Below, piece by piece: positions 52,301 to 62,395 of a stretch of 64,000 nt of DNA. Both the position numbers and the translations under genes were made by a program. A model generated the notes under the pieces. The model saw only the letters and a program-made list of their open reading frames with translations, did not search any database and was not told the origin of the DNA. This DNA comes from Prevotella sp. UBA2756. Lineage in GTDB: Bacteria; Bacteroidota; Bacteroidia; Bacteroidales; Bacteroidaceae. The DNA is taken from NCBI GenBank assembly GCA_002353205.1, contig DEJE01000057.1, forward strand, positions 1 through 64,000. The letters are read 5' to 3'. Position 1 is the stretch's first letter. Each line of letters starts with the position of its first letter.

Positions 52301-54647
52301 GAAATGGGAGGAAGACAAGCGTCTGTGGGAGGCCAACCCCGCCAACAAGAACAAGGAGTTCAAGGGCAACCTCGATGACGCGAAATACGACCTCACAGAC
52401 AGTGAGAAGCGTCAGCTCGAAAGCCAGATGGAGTCCGCACAGCAGCTGTTCGACATGCAGATACAAGAAGCCCTCGACGGCGAGAGGCAGATGATGCTGG
52501 ACTACCTCAAGGAGTACGGAAGCCTCCAAGAGCAGAAAGCAGCCATCGCAGCCGAATACGCCGAGAGGATAGCCAAGAGCCAGGACGCATGGGAGAAAAG
52601 AAGCCTCGAAGCAGAGCGCGACAAGAAGGTGAGCGAGATAGACTTCAAGGCACTCCAGAAGGAAATCAACTGGGAGCTGGTCTTCAACGACCTCGACAAG
52701 ATAAGCACCGACGCGCTGGCCAGCCTAAAGCAGAAGCTGAAGGACGCGCTCAACAGCAACGACATCACCCCGGAGAACGCGAAGGTGCTGGCAGAGAAGA
52801 TAGGGGAGATAGAAGAAAAGATAGCCAGCCGCACCGACATATGGTCATCGCTCATCCCTGCCCTGCGGGAGCGAGTAAGGCTCACCAACGAGGCCGCAGA
52901 AGTCGAAGAACGGATAAGGGCTGCAAGGGAAAAGACAGGCAACCTCCAAAACACCGCCATAAGCCAGATAGCCAGCATCACAGGAACGGGCGAAGGAGGA
53001 ATCCGCCAGCAGTGGAACACCATCGGCAGCAGCAAGCCGGAAGACATCCTCGCCTACTTCGGCATCGACGGAACCACCGACGCTGGCAAGCAGCTCACAG
53101 GAACGCTGGTAGACCTCGCAAAGGCCACAGAAGACGCGACAGAGGCTGAGAAGCGCAAGAGCGTCATCAACGACATGCTCAAGGGAGGAAAGGTCGGCGA
53201 CATCTTCAACAAAGCCGTCGAGAACGGAGGTGGCGGTGCAATGGGCATTATCAGCGTCGTCAACCAGAACGCCCAGAGCATGGCAGAGACCGTGGACAAG
53301 TTAGGACTTGAAACTACTGACTTCGGACAAGCAGTCCACGGATTTGCAGACGGCGTGGGAGGTTTCAGCAACGCAATCCAATCCCTCGCAAGCGGTGACA
53401 TCTTCGGAGCCGTGAACGGAGTCCTCGACGGAATAGCCGGATTCGGAAAGATGGGCATCAACGCCCTCATAGGAGGTGGCAATGAAGAGGAAAAGGAAAG
53501 CGAGATAGCCGAGCTCACCAAGTCGCAGAAGCGGCTGACAGAAGCCATCGACAGCCTCGCAGAGAAAATCGTAAAGAGCGACGCGACCAACCAGCAGAGC
53601 ATCGAATACTATAAGCAAGCCCTCCAAGCTGAAAAGGATTGGGAAGAGAAGCAGCGCAGGAAGATAGATGACCGCGCCAGCGAGTATGCAAACACCGGCT
53701 ACGGATTCCTTGGGCTGGGTGGCAAGTCCAGCTTCAACGCGCACATGGCCGGGAACGGCTGGCAAGGATGGAAGACCTTCTCCGACATCCTAAAGCAGCA
53801 CCAAGGCGAGAACGGAGTGACCCACGACAGCGTGAACAGGGGCAGCATCTGGAACCTCACCCCGGAAGAGATGCGCCTGCTCAAAGAATTCGCACCGAAG
53901 GAATGGGAGGCACTCTTCAACGGCGACGGACACCGCAACCCGGAAGACCTTGTGAACGAGTACATCGAGCGGGCAGGCAAGCAGGATGAGCTGACAAGCG
54001 CACTGAACGAGAAGCTGACGGGCTACGATTGGGAAGGATTCCTCAACTCCTACAAGGAGCTGCTGAAAGACCTCGACAGCACCACGGAAGACTTCGCAGG
54101 CCACATCAACGAACTCATCACCAACGCCCTGATTGAGAGCTTCGTGAACGAGGAACTGAAGAAGGACATCGACGAGCTCTACAAATACATTGCAGAGGCA
54201 GCGACAGACGGCATCGATGCACAGGAACAGGCGAAGATAGACAAGATGAACGATGACATCGCCAACAAGAGCCTCGCATGGCGACAGCGCATGGTGGACG
54301 CAGGCATGATACGCCCGGACGCTGAGAGCTACAGCCAGAGCGGGAGCAGCCGAAGCCTCTCCGGCATGAGCCAAGACCAAGGCGACGAGATGAACGGAAG
54401 GTTGACCGCCGTACAGGTGGCCGTCTACGGCATCTTCGAGGAAGTCCAGCAGCAGAGCCTAAACCAGTCGGCCATAGCCCGGAACGCCGCCAGCATCGCC
54501 AGCACGATGAACGACCTCATAGACCTGCAGACGGACGCAGTGGACTACCTCTCGAAGATAGAGAAGCACACAAGCGTCCTTCCGGCCATGAGGACGGACA
54601 TCGCCAAGATAAAACAGAACACAGCATCGCTAACCACCAAGAAATAA
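49380..54647 (+). CDS. Tail tape measure protein
   Basis: The 1,755-residue protein has a helical start (FSIRVDNSQLERDAARATNI), a long Ala/Glu/Lys-rich coiled-coil body, hydrophobic segments near residues 500-520 (ASNPFGLALVAITTIIGALSLF, quoted in part as LALVAITTIIGALSLF) and about 1,365, and a charged coil near 895-985 (REAKRRKQQQEYLEEQ). It is the largest gene, directly after the chaperone pair. Its length sets tail length (1,755 residues suggests about 260 nm at 0.15 nm per residue, a family rule of thumb). Confidence 0.93.
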   Translation: MTTDNGAESFSIRVDNSQLERDAARATNIIAGIGDKAVEQGQRIDDAFRQLGRAIAPAFAVGSLIQFERQIVSVRSEMEALQISFETLAGTQMGKQLYNDIKQFAATTPMMMGDLAKGAQTLLGFNIEAEKVMPILRQIGDISMGDSQKFNSLALAFAQMSSTGKLMGQDLLQMINAGFNPLVIIAEKTGKTIAELKDEMSQGKISVEMVEDAFKTATSEGGKFNGMLQQQAKGMKGAIAQMEGAIQNTLNDFGEAQEGVLVDGVRLVTKAIENYEVIGKTILTIAAAYGGWKAAQMAVVAYQNVIARNQATIEAERVASLQAIAEAQMAEAAAESGDTTATQANTAAKTGNTTATDAQIAAIGRGLQAKLAEAEANLAVAQTEAQLAANRLREAQASTAYYERQYQAALLLGDGERIEAAENALNTAASSENAAAKAAQAAQDNVATAAKTREAAATRLASFQTQVDTANKTANTAATGLMASVTRAATAAMNGLKAAMASNPFGLALVAITTIIGALSLFTSETEESTEALDKLRDAALEDTQKVATYRAVLENVDKTSKQYRETLKNLNSTAEEYHTTLFTENDTVDELKDKYNELTEAIRANAAERILSEAASKATKDSMDKEKEAMDELIEEAKEASHTVIEYGTVDAGDGKTIAGYEAVEKASTNIRNLTTATWNQISATVMENARKMADAFEESPEKGEQAVKEMVTQIEGILRSLGVTDKEIEAFHDTLYEYVEDSAKGFKDAYNELGRTEAQLRGIAAAAVDTKDITNDAIDKMNYEQLQDEMVKVQREIDAINAKKLSPDVDTSRLQTLMDMLERIKGLIPSQLTEGSDSALEKRLKKLREERDALVYGSDEWSAKNREVGTLQATLNAHKKGYAENRDKTNKAGETAAQREAKRRKQQQEYLEEQRDQATERIRQEFELWSDTEAAAIEAMRDGTQKTIRQIKLDFAKRKEELRRQYEDMRRQKWEEDKRLWEANPANKNKEFKGNLDDAKYDLTDSEKRQLESQMESAQQLFDMQIQEALDGERQMMLDYLKEYGSLQEQKAAIAAEYAERIAKSQDAWEKRSLEAERDKKVSEIDFKALQKEINWELVFNDLDKISTDALASLKQKLKDALNSNDITPENAKVLAEKIGEIEEKIASRTDIWSSLIPALRERVRLTNEAAEVEERIRAAREKTGNLQNTAISQIASITGTGEGGIRQQWNTIGSSKPEDILAYFGIDGTTDAGKQLTGTLVDLAKATEDATEAEKRKSVINDMLKGGKVGDIFNKAVENGGGGAMGIISVVNQNAQSMAETVDKLGLETTDFGQAVHGFADGVGGFSNAIQSLASGDIFGAVNGVLDGIAGFGKMGINALIGGGNEEEKESEIAELTKSQKRLTEAIDSLAEKIVKSDATNQQSIEYYKQALQAEKDWEEKQRRKIDDRASEYANTGYGFLGLGGKSSFNAHMAGNGWQGWKTFSDILKQHQGENGVTHDSVNRGSIWNLTPEEMRLLKEFAPKEWEALFNGDGHRNPEDLVNEYIERAGKQDELTSALNEKLTGYDWEGFLNSYKELLKDLDSTTEDFAGHINELITNALIESFVNEELKKDIDELYKYIAEAATDGIDAQEQAKIDKMNDDIANKSLAWRQRMVDAGMIRPDAESYSQSGSSRSLSGMSQDQGDEMNGRLTAVQVAVYGIFEEVQQQSLNQSAIARNAASIASTMNDLIDLQTDAVDYLSKIEKHTSVLPAMRTDIAKIKQNTASLTTKK

Positions 54648-54656
54648 GGAGCAGCC

Positions 54657-55109
54657 ATGAGAGGTGAACTATTCATAAACGGAAAAGATGCCTACACCCA
54701 GTGGGGGGTCATTGCGAGAGAAACCACCATCACGGCACTCATCGAGCCGGAACCGCTAAAGAACCCGGTCGAGAACAAGTCGGCCAGCGAGAACGGCAAG
54801 AGGGTGAGAGGGGAGCAGGCACCGAAGGTCGACGAGCGAACCGTCAACCTTTCCATTCAGATAAAGGCCAGCGACAGGGCAGACCTCATCGCCAAGGTCG
54901 CCAGCCTAAAGACGGAGCTGAAGAAACGCCGCGTCGAGATAACCACCAAGTACGAGAGCGGAGTGGTCTACCGCATGGACTACCAGAGCTGCCGACAGAC
55001 ACGCTCGCTCTTCAACAGGCTCGCCGCATTCAGCATACAGCTGAACGAGCCGAACCCGGCAAACAGGGGAACGGAGGACACCGACACCTATGAGAATAAC
55101 GATATTTGA
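54657..55109 (+). CDS. Distal tail protein candidate
   Basis: The 150-residue protein (MRGELFINGKDAYTQWGV, then VDERTVNLSIQIKASDRADLIAKV) is beta-rich at its start. It lies between tape measure and a large baseplate gene, the slot of distal-tail proteins. It overlaps the next gene by 20 nt. Confidence 0.6.
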   Translation: MRGELFINGKDAYTQWGVIARETTITALIEPEPLKNPVENKSASENGKRVRGEQAPKVDERTVNLSIQIKASDRADLIAKVASLKTELKKRRVEITTKYESGVVYRMDYQSCRQTRSLFNRLAAFSIQLNEPNPANRGTEDTDTYENNDI

Positions 55110-58100
55110 CAAACAGGCGGAAAAGGTTTGCAACGTCCCCGTGGACACAGGCAGCACCTACTACTGGAAGCTGATGGAGGAAGAATACCTCAGCATCAAC
55201 TTCCAGAGCCAGACCGTCCTGCCGCTCAAAAAGGGGCAATGGTGCTACGTGGACGACAGGCTCGGTCGCTTCGAGATAGTGGAGCAGCCAAGGCCGGAAC
55301 GCGCAACCAGCGCAGACGGCTACGACTACACCCTGCGCCTTGACAGGCCGTGGGCGAAATTCAAGAACCGCATCTACTTCTTCAAGAGGGGAACGGTGGG
55401 AGGAATGGAAGCCAAGTGGAGCCTCACGGACACATTGGAACACCACGCCGCCGTACTGCTCGACAACCTAAACAGCCTCGGCTTTGAATACAACGGAAGC
55501 CCATACGAGGTGGCCATCAGCGAGGCCATCCCGCAAGAGACGAGCAAGCTGGTAACATTCGACAAGACCAGCATCCTCGACGCGATGACGGCCATAGCCC
55601 AGGCATTCGAGTGCGAGTGGTGGATAGACGGAAAGACTATCCACTTCGGCAAGTGCGAGACAGGCGAGGAAATCACGCTCGAGGTGGACAAGGAACTGAA
55701 AGCACCCCTCACCCGGCAGGATGACAGCACGGAGCGTCACGGCACACGCCTCTACGCCTTCGGCTCCACACGCAACCTCAACGACAACTACCGCCGCGAG
55801 CTGAACAACCCCTTCACGATAGGATGGAGCCAGCGCATCTACAGCAACAAGATACGCTTCACGCTCGCAGCACCGGGAACAGGCACAGGCATGAACCCAC
55901 ACCTCACCAAATGGTGGAGCAGCCACTTCATGATAAAGCTGAACTTCGCGCCGTTCATTGGAAAGGTTTTCAAGTTCACCATAGCAGGGGGAGGCGAATA
56001 CACAGGCGAGGGCGACTACGGTGGCCAGTACTGGTGCAGGTGGCAGAACAACCCCGTCTTTGAAATAGACCTCGGAGGCTACGCTACCAGCCAGATACGA
56101 GCCACACCAGGTTCAAACAGCGCGACGTTCATCATCGGTGACCCGACAGGCGACCAACCAGACAGCGGAGCATCGACATGGATAACCAGCTGGGAGCATG
56201 AGGCCATCGACGTGTTCTCATTCGCCGACATCAAGCTCCAGCAGAAGGCCGTCACCAGCCGGAGCACGCTCGCCAAGACGAGCGACGGAACAGAGCACAC
56301 CTTCGAGTACGTCGGCACGCTTTACGATAAAGACCACAACCCCATCCACCAAGGGGAAGAGTTGTACCGAATCACAGACGGAACGGCCAACCCCACCGCG
56401 AACACGAAGGTCACGCTGGCGCACCTTGCCACGGCCTACGTCAACAGGCTCTACACCACACCCATCGACGGAGAGGCCGACGTGGCCATACAGGGCATCG
56501 CCCAGACAGCCCTCAAGATGCCAGCCGGAGTACCATACATCGACAGCGAGGACAACCTCGACGAAGACGAGGTGACGGAAGTCATCAAGCAATACGACGA
56601 CATCTACCCACGCGCCCTGCTCACCATTGAAGACGTGAAGGAGGTCGACGCACAGACCGTAGACGAAGACACCAAGAACGTCACCTATTGGAAAGCCTAT
56701 CGCATCAAGGCCAAGATGCAGGACGGCTCGCCATTCAACTTCGACAGCGAGTACATCATCCCCGGCGACGACAAGCCGCTGAGCGTCCACTTCCAGAGCG
56801 GCAAGCTGAACGGCATGGACTTCGAGGTGAAGTTCAACCCGGAGAACGACAGCAGCGACACTCGCACCTTCGAGATTGTCCGCAACGACACCTACACCCT
56901 CGAGCTGCCAAACGAGAACGCGAAGCCGGAGGTAGGCGACACGCTCTACATGTACAACATGGACGTGACCTTCATCGACGAGACGCTCATAGGGGCAGCG
57001 GAAAGAGAGGTCGAGGCAAGGGCAAGAAAAGACATCGAGGAACTGCGGAAAGACGATGGCACATACACAGGCAACACCGACCCAGTCCTGTGCGAGGCCA
57101 AGAAGATAGACCTCCCCTACGGCCAGCGAGTGAAGCTGGTCGCCCCGGAGTATTTCAGCAGCAAGGACAACCACAGCCGGAGCAGCCGCATCATCGCATT
57201 CAGCAAGAACCTCGAAGACCTCTACGATGCAGAGTACACCATCGGCGAGAGCGCAGCATACAGCCAGCTGGGAAGCCTTGCCGACGAGCTGGAAGAGACC
57301 GTCTACTACAACGGCCAGATACGCAACAGCAACGACCGCACCATTAGCATAGACCTCTACAACCGCAAGATTGCAGACCTTCAGCAGCAGGTGAACCAGC
57401 TGCGCTCAACACTCGACACGAAGCTGAGCCGGACAGAGCAGGACAAGGCCAAGGAACAGATAAACTTTGCCAAGGGAATAACCCTCGGAGAATACGTCAG
57501 TGGAAAATTCGGAAGCGGTGGCCAGATAGACCTCAACGGACACGGAGAGCTGGCCAGCCTCACGCTGCGGGAATTCCTCGAAGTGCCGGAGCTGCGATAC
57601 AACAGGGTCAACATACAGGTGGGAAACAGCTGGCGAGCCCCCGGAGGTGGCATCGTCTACAGCGTAGTGCCAGACACCGACAGCCAAGGGAACGAATTGG
57701 CAACAGGCATTATCACACTGCACCTCGAAGACGGAGAAATAGGCACGATAGCCGTCGACGACATTTGCCAAGGCATCTACCACGACGGCATGACCTTTGA
57801 GAACAACGCAGAGGCAGACTACGACGACAGCATCGGAAACTTCAAGTTCGCAGGTTTCTATACATGCTACTTCCGCATAGTGGAGATTTTGGAGGAAGGC
57901 CAGCGCAGCGTCTTCCGATACGCACTGCGACCAACGAGCGAGCGATGGCCGCACAGCCTGCACCCGAAGCCTGCAATGCACTTCGTGGCCTACGGCAACT
58001 TCACAGACAAGGAACGCCAGACGAGCCGATACAGCACACGCACCTACGAGCGATACCTCAAGGACGTGGACAACTGGGAGTTCACCAAGACGATGATAGG

Positions 58101-58545
58101 CGCACAATTCGGCGACCTCACGAACCTCGACGCTTTCGGCTACGACATGAAGGGGTACTCGGCATACCTCAACAACATCTACATGAGCGGCACAATCCAA
58201 GAAATGGACGAGCTGCCCATACGGATAGAGTGCACCGACACAGGCGACGGATTCCTTGGATTCGGAGAGAGCTGCGTCCTCGAGTTCCGCGTCAAGCAGG
58301 GCTGGAAAGACATCACGGACACGGTGACGAGCTGGTCGATTACCAGAGACAGCGCAGACCCTCCCAACGATGCAGCATGGAACCTCTCGGCCAAGGCGCA
58401 GGCATTTGACGGAACGATAACAATAGCCTTCACCAAGCAGGAAAACGACCTTGGAGTGAACGCCCTCGTACTGAGCACCATCTTCTACGTCGAGGCAAAG
58501 GGCGAGACAGGAACGCCGATAGCACAAGCACACATAACCTTCTAA
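55090..58545 (+). CDS. Large tail-tip/baseplate protein (Tal-like)
   Basis: The 1,151-residue protein begins with a beta domain (YYWKLMEEEYLSINF, FEIVEQPRPERA) similar to the N-terminal hub part of siphophage tail proteins. The middle has YDYTLRLDRPWAKFKNR, AQAFECEWWIDGKTIHFGKC and a helical DLQQQVNQLRSTLD. It lies after the distal-tail candidate. It probably forms the hub that opens on host contact. Confidence 0.75.
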   Translation: MRITIFDKQAEKVCNVPVDTGSTYYWKLMEEEYLSINFQSQTVLPLKKGQWCYVDDRLGRFEIVEQPRPERATSADGYDYTLRLDRPWAKFKNRIYFFKRGTVGGMEAKWSLTDTLEHHAAVLLDNLNSLGFEYNGSPYEVAISEAIPQETSKLVTFDKTSILDAMTAIAQAFECEWWIDGKTIHFGKCETGEEITLEVDKELKAPLTRQDDSTERHGTRLYAFGSTRNLNDNYRRELNNPFTIGWSQRIYSNKIRFTLAAPGTGTGMNPHLTKWWSSHFMIKLNFAPFIGKVFKFTIAGGGEYTGEGDYGGQYWCRWQNNPVFEIDLGGYATSQIRATPGSNSATFIIGDPTGDQPDSGASTWITSWEHEAIDVFSFADIKLQQKAVTSRSTLAKTSDGTEHTFEYVGTLYDKDHNPIHQGEELYRITDGTANPTANTKVTLAHLATAYVNRLYTTPIDGEADVAIQGIAQTALKMPAGVPYIDSEDNLDEDEVTEVIKQYDDIYPRALLTIEDVKEVDAQTVDEDTKNVTYWKAYRIKAKMQDGSPFNFDSEYIIPGDDKPLSVHFQSGKLNGMDFEVKFNPENDSSDTRTFEIVRNDTYTLELPNENAKPEVGDTLYMYNMDVTFIDETLIGAAEREVEARARKDIEELRKDDGTYTGNTDPVLCEAKKIDLPYGQRVKLVAPEYFSSKDNHSRSSRIIAFSKNLEDLYDAEYTIGESAAYSQLGSLADELEETVYYNGQIRNSNDRTISIDLYNRKIADLQQQVNQLRSTLDTKLSRTEQDKAKEQINFAKGITLGEYVSGKFGSGGQIDLNGHGELASLTLREFLEVPELRYNRVNIQVGNSWRAPGGGIVYSVVPDTDSQGNELATGIITLHLEDGEIGTIAVDDICQGIYHDGMTFENNAEADYDDSIGNFKFAGFYTCYFRIVEILEEGQRSVFRYALRPTSERWPHSLHPKPAMHFVAYGNFTDKERQTSRYSTRTYERYLKDVDNWEFTKTMIGAQFGDLTNLDAFGYDMKGYSAYLNNIYMSGTIQEMDELPIRIECTDTGDGFLGFGESCVLEFRVKQGWKDITDTVTSWSITRDSADPPNDAAWNLSAKAQAFDGTITIAFTKQENDLGVNALVLSTIFYVEAKGETGTPIAQAHITF

Positions 58546-58560
58546 AACAAGGAGAATAAA

Positions 58561-59799
58561 ATGGAGATAACAAGAAAAAGAATCAGAAAGGACTTCGCGC
58601 CATTGAACGCTGCCGTCTCGCTGGTCTGCCGCACCAACGGCTCACCCATGACACAGACGTTCAACGGAAAGACAGGAAGCTACGAGCCGAACAGACAGCT
58701 CACGCCGACGGTTATCCTCCCACAGGTGACCGTCAACGCCAACGACGGCTCCCTGTCAAGTCCCTACGGAAACGCCATGCTGGCGAGCATGCAGTGGCTG
58801 GTGAACGGAGTGGACATCACCACTATCGAGGACGCGCCGGGAGAGGAAGCCCAATATAAATGGCAGGGCAACTACACCATCCGCATGGACGGCTCCAACA
58901 GGGGGGCACTTGAGCTGAGACGGAACGTGAAGGTGAGCGAGAAGTTCGAGCTTCAATTCAAGGGGGTGATTGCAGACCAAAGGCTGGGCGTGACAATCCC
59001 GATCGAGACGGACACCGTGACGCTGGCCACCAACGACGCGAGCGAGGATGACTACGCCATAAGCCTCGGCGAGGACACCATCATCCAGTACGACCCGTCG
59101 AAAGACAGGCTGCACCGCTACAACTACAAGGTGGCACACGGACTCACGACGGCAGACCCGCAGACGGAAGTGGACGTGACAGACGAGAACGCCTACCGCC
59201 GCGACATCCCCGTGTTTCTGTACAGGGGAGCAAGCCTTTGCACGGAAGCCTTCACCTTCAAGGTCTACAGGGTGAACAGCACAACCAGCTTCACACTGAT
59301 AGACCCGACGGCTGACGACAACGAGCTGATAGAAGTCACCCAGAACAGCATCACACTCGACCTGCGGCTCATCACCAAGGCAGACTACCTCGTCCGCGCC
59401 TACATCGCCAACAAGGAGGTGGCACGGCAGCAGTTCAGCGTGAACAGGCTCTACCCGGTCTACAGAATCAGAACCACCAACGGAACGGCCATCGCCCCGG
59501 ACGAGATAGAGCGATACGACGAAGCCATGGTAGACTGCGACGGCAACGTAGTGGAGTGCCCGGAAAGCATTATCAAAATGATTTGGAAGACGGACACCGC
59601 CGCCAAGACAGGCGTGACGCACAACGAAGGAGGCACGACACTCTTCATGCTCGAGAAGACAGGCATCGGCAACACCTACACCGATGACTGGCTCGATACC
59701 TACATAGACGCAGAGCACAAGCCAGCGCACGGCATAGCAGCTGACAGCAGCGGAAACATCTACACAGACGAGAACGGAACACCCTACATATTCAACTGA
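58561..59799 (+). CDS. Tail-tip protein of unknown function
   Basis: The 412-residue protein is beta-rich with repeated small domains (TVTLATNDASEDDY, FKVYRVNSTTSFTLIDP, YRIRTTNGTAIAP). It follows the hub gene by 15 nt. Position suggests a receptor-binding or adaptor protein. No catalytic motif is seen. Confidence 0.55.
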   Translation: MEITRKRIRKDFAPLNAAVSLVCRTNGSPMTQTFNGKTGSYEPNRQLTPTVILPQVTVNANDGSLSSPYGNAMLASMQWLVNGVDITTIEDAPGEEAQYKWQGNYTIRMDGSNRGALELRRNVKVSEKFELQFKGVIADQRLGVTIPIETDTVTLATNDASEDDYAISLGEDTIIQYDPSKDRLHRYNYKVAHGLTTADPQTEVDVTDENAYRRDIPVFLYRGASLCTEAFTFKVYRVNSTTSFTLIDPTADDNELIEVTQNSITLDLRLITKADYLVRAYIANKEVARQQFSVNRLYPVYRIRTTNGTAIAPDEIERYDEAMVDCDGNVVECPESIIKMIWKTDTAAKTGVTHNEGGTTLFMLEKTGIGNTYTDDWLDTYIDAEHKPAHGIAADSSGNIYTDENGTPYIFN

Positions 59800-59804
59800 C
59801 CGAC

Positions 59805-60023
59805 ATGAAGTACATCATCGCAGACAAAGGAAAGGCAGCGGACGTGGGATTCAAGACAGAAGACCACCGCCGCAAGGGGAACCAGATTCTCCTCAACGAG
59901 AAGGAGGTCATGAACAACGGCACACTTCAAGGAACGCTCAAGCAACGCGTGAAGGCACTCGACGGCATGACCTACACAGAGAAACAAGTAATAATCGAAA
60001 TCAACAATGGAGGTTGGATTTAA
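59805..60023 (+). CDS. Small tail-region protein
   Basis: A 72-residue protein (MKYIIADKGKAADVGFKTED) with a central helix and an EINNGGWI end. It is followed without gap by the next gene, TAA then ATG. The family is not recognised. Confidence 0.5.
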   Translation: MKYIIADKGKAADVGFKTEDHRRKGNQILLNEKEVMNNGTLQGTLKQRVKALDGMTYTEKQVIIEINNGGWI

Positions 60024-61064
60024 ATGAACAGCTACAGCGCACAAGGAAGCATCACCATCAAGCGACTCCGAAACGGTGACACGCTCTTCATCAGCTTCGA
60101 CAACAACGGCAACCCGCTCTACCAAGGAGTAGACCCAGTAAGCGGAGCAGTAAGCCCGGACTGGACAAACCCGGACAACCAGCCCATGCTCACCCCGAAG
60201 GTGACAACTGCAAGAGGTGCAGCCATCACCTTGTCGAACCACGCATGGAAGTACAATGGCAACGACCTCGTCTTCAACGGCGAGACAGACGGCGACTTCG
60301 TGAAGGACAGCACAGGCAAGTTCGAGATGAACCCCAGCACAGGGGCACTGAAAATCATTGCGAACCTTGCCAGCAAGACGAACTACGCCAACGACACACT
60401 CTCATACTCCTGCACGGCCACCCTCGGAGGCTTGGAGTACAACCTCTCAAAGGACGCAGACATCACCATCCAGAGCAGCGGAGCGTCCAGCTACACAGGA
60501 ACCATCGTGGCCACCACGGAGCAGATAACGGCAGCGGTACCAACCGCCACGCTACGGACAGACCTGCATCTGGCCACCACGGACTACAGGGCGAACAACA
60601 AGGACTACCACGTCAAGTGGTACAAGCAAGACCTCAGCCACCCATGGTCGGCAAAGGACGGACAGAAGGACATCACCGTAGGCCGCGACGACGTGAACGG
60701 AACAACCCTCTTCATCGCGGAGTTCTACGAGAGCAGCTCCAGCACGACACCCGTCTGCCGGGCTGGAATCCGAATCATCGACGCAAGCGATGACTTCCAG
60801 ATTGTCTACGTCATCACCAGCGCGAACAAGACCGTAGATGACGGAAAGCCCGTGACGGTGACAGGAAAGATTGTCAACATGCGCACCAACACCGAGGTCA
60901 CAGCTACAGGAGCGACATGGGTGACCAAAGTGATGGACAAGAAGACATGGACGGCCACCCAGACCGTCAACAGCAACACCGTCACCATAACAACCGCCGA
61001 CACCGACACAGAGAACGGACAGAACGACGTGGAGGTGGTAGGCTCGGTGACTTGGAACGATTAA
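60024..61064 (+). CDS. Ig-like-repeat tail-tip protein
   Basis: The 346-residue protein is Thr/Ser/Asn-rich and beta-repetitive (TLFISFDNNGNPLYQG, ANDTLSYSCTATLGGLEYNLS, VTVTGKIVNMRTNTEV), suggesting Ig-like domains of an adhesion or fibre protein. It lies directly before the DGR target. I recognise no specific family. Confidence 0.5.
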   Translation: MNSYSAQGSITIKRLRNGDTLFISFDNNGNPLYQGVDPVSGAVSPDWTNPDNQPMLTPKVTTARGAAITLSNHAWKYNGNDLVFNGETDGDFVKDSTGKFEMNPSTGALKIIANLASKTNYANDTLSYSCTATLGGLEYNLSKDADITIQSSGASSYTGTIVATTEQITAAVPTATLRTDLHLATTDYRANNKDYHVKWYKQDLSHPWSAKDGQKDITVGRDDVNGTTLFIAEFYESSSSTTPVCRAGIRIIDASDDFQIVYVITSANKTVDDGKPVTVTGKIVNMRTNTEVTATGATWVTKVMDKKTWTATQTVNSNTVTITTADTDTENGQNDVEVVGSVTWND

Positions 61065-61102
61065 CGAGAACAAACCATTATTAACAACAAACACAACAGA
61101 CA

Positions 61103-62395
61103 ATGGCAGCAAGTGAAAAGAAGGACTTGGCAGCGGCACTCGCAGTCTCGTCCATTTTGAGAACAGACAGCATCCTCGTCGAGGTGGGAGGCAGCGTCCG
61201 AAGGATTACCCTCGACAACCTCATGGATGCCATCAACGAGGGCAACCAAGAGCTGCTGCGGCAGGTCGCATGGGGCGTACCGCTGAAGCAGACAACCCAG
61301 AGCAGCCCCAGCTGGGGAAGGGTCGGCAACCTCACCATGTGGGAGCAGTACAAGGAGAAGATGGGCTGCTACCTACTCACGAACCAAGGAAAGGCCGCGA
61401 AACTTTCCAAGGCAGACCGTACCGTCTTTGCAGACGGAACCACCCTCGACGAGAGCAAGGGTCACGTCATGTTCATGGCACCCCGGCTCTACTACCTCGT
61501 GCAGAACGACGCAATAACAGGCATCCCCTACCTTTGGATGAGCGAGATGCCCATAGGTGGTCATTTTATCGAGGCTCCCTGCATCGGCGCATACAAAGCA
61601 AGAAATCTCAGCGGAACGCTGGTCAGCCGGAGCGGATACGCGCCCACAGGTAACCAAACAATTACAACCTTTTGGAACCAGGCACGGCAAAACGGCAAGG
61701 ACTTCGGGCTGGTAAACTATGACCACCGCCGATTTTTGATGATGCTCTGCCTGTCAGAGTACGGCAACCCCAACGCACAGGCCATGGTGGGCAACGGACT
61801 CGCAGGCGACACCACCAACAGCGACGGATGGACGAACACCTCCAGCCTACTGACAGGTGCCACGACAGGCCTCGGTGACGAGTGCGGAAAGATTGACGTC
61901 ACCGTCGCCGGAGGAACCAACTGCTCCCGCGTTTCATTCTTCGGAATGGAAGACCTCTGGGGATGGCAGTGGGAGATGACGCAGGGCGTATTCTTCGGTA
62001 ATAGCGGAAACACGAACCAAGACGGAACGGAGTGCTTCGTCTACGAAGGCAACCACATGCCCAGCGCAGCAGAACTGAGCACCCACCCGTCCGGCAACTA
62101 CCGCCAGCTGACAAGACAGACAACGAACAACTACGTCCAGCACATGCTGCTGGGTGAATACTTCGACCTTATAGCCAAGAAGCTCGGAGGAGGGAGCAAC
62201 AGCTACTGGTGCGATTACTTCTACGGCAATGCCACAGGTCAGCTGCTCCTGTGGGGCGGGGCTGCGATTGTCGGGACGAGCTGCGGCCTCGCCTACGCGG
62301 GCTCGTTCAACGCCTTCTCGTACACGGCTGCGGTCTGCGGCTCTCGCCTTGCTTACTACGGAAGCGTGACCATCGTGAACGGAGCCGACATTTAA
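61103..62395 (+). CDS. Tail-tip receptor-binding protein with C-type-lectin-like DGR domain (VR1 target)
   Basis: The 430-residue protein has a short N-terminal tail-attachment part, then a formylglycine-enzyme-like/C-type-lectin-like domain with NYDHRRFLMMLCLSEYGN and FFGMEDLWGWQWEMTQGVFFG (quoted in part). This is the usual scaffold of Bacteroidales DGR variable proteins. The C terminus, LLLWGGAAIVGTSCGLAYA through CGSRLAYYGS (residues 381-418), is VR1. Changes cluster at Asn codons of the template, which sit at exposed ligand-binding positions in known structures. It is the last tail gene, where receptor-binding proteins lie. Confidence 0.88.
   Translation: MAASEKKDLAAALAVSSILRTDSILVEVGGSVRRITLDNLMDAINEGNQELLRQVAWGVPLKQTTQSSPSWGRVGNLTMWEQYKEKMGCYLLTNQGKAAKLSKADRTVFADGTTLDESKGHVMFMAPRLYYLVQNDAITGIPYLWMSEMPIGGHFIEAPCIGAYKARNLSGTLVSRSGYAPTGNQTITTFWNQARQNGKDFGLVNYDHRRFLMMLCLSEYGNPNAQAMVGNGLAGDTTNSDGWTNTSSLLTGATTGLGDECGKIDVTVAGGTNCSRVSFFGMEDLWGWQWEMTQGVFFGNSGNTNQDGTECFVYEGNHMPSAAELSTHPSGNYRQLTRQTTNNYVQHMLLGEYFDLIAKKLGGGSNSYWCDYFYGNATGQLLLWGGAAIVGTSCGLAYAGSFNAFSYTAAVCGSRLAYYGSVTIVNGADI
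62241..62349 (+). repeat. DGR variable repeat VR1
   Basis: This 109-bp segment aligns without gaps to the template (62,530-62,638). Of 25 template adenines, 16 differ. One non-adenine base also differs (T to G at 62,251), near the 5' edge of the repeat. The TTGCTTA after the shared GGCTCTCGCCT is also present in VR2 but not in the template, consistent with an initiation-of-homing region distinct from that in the template. Confidence 0.95.
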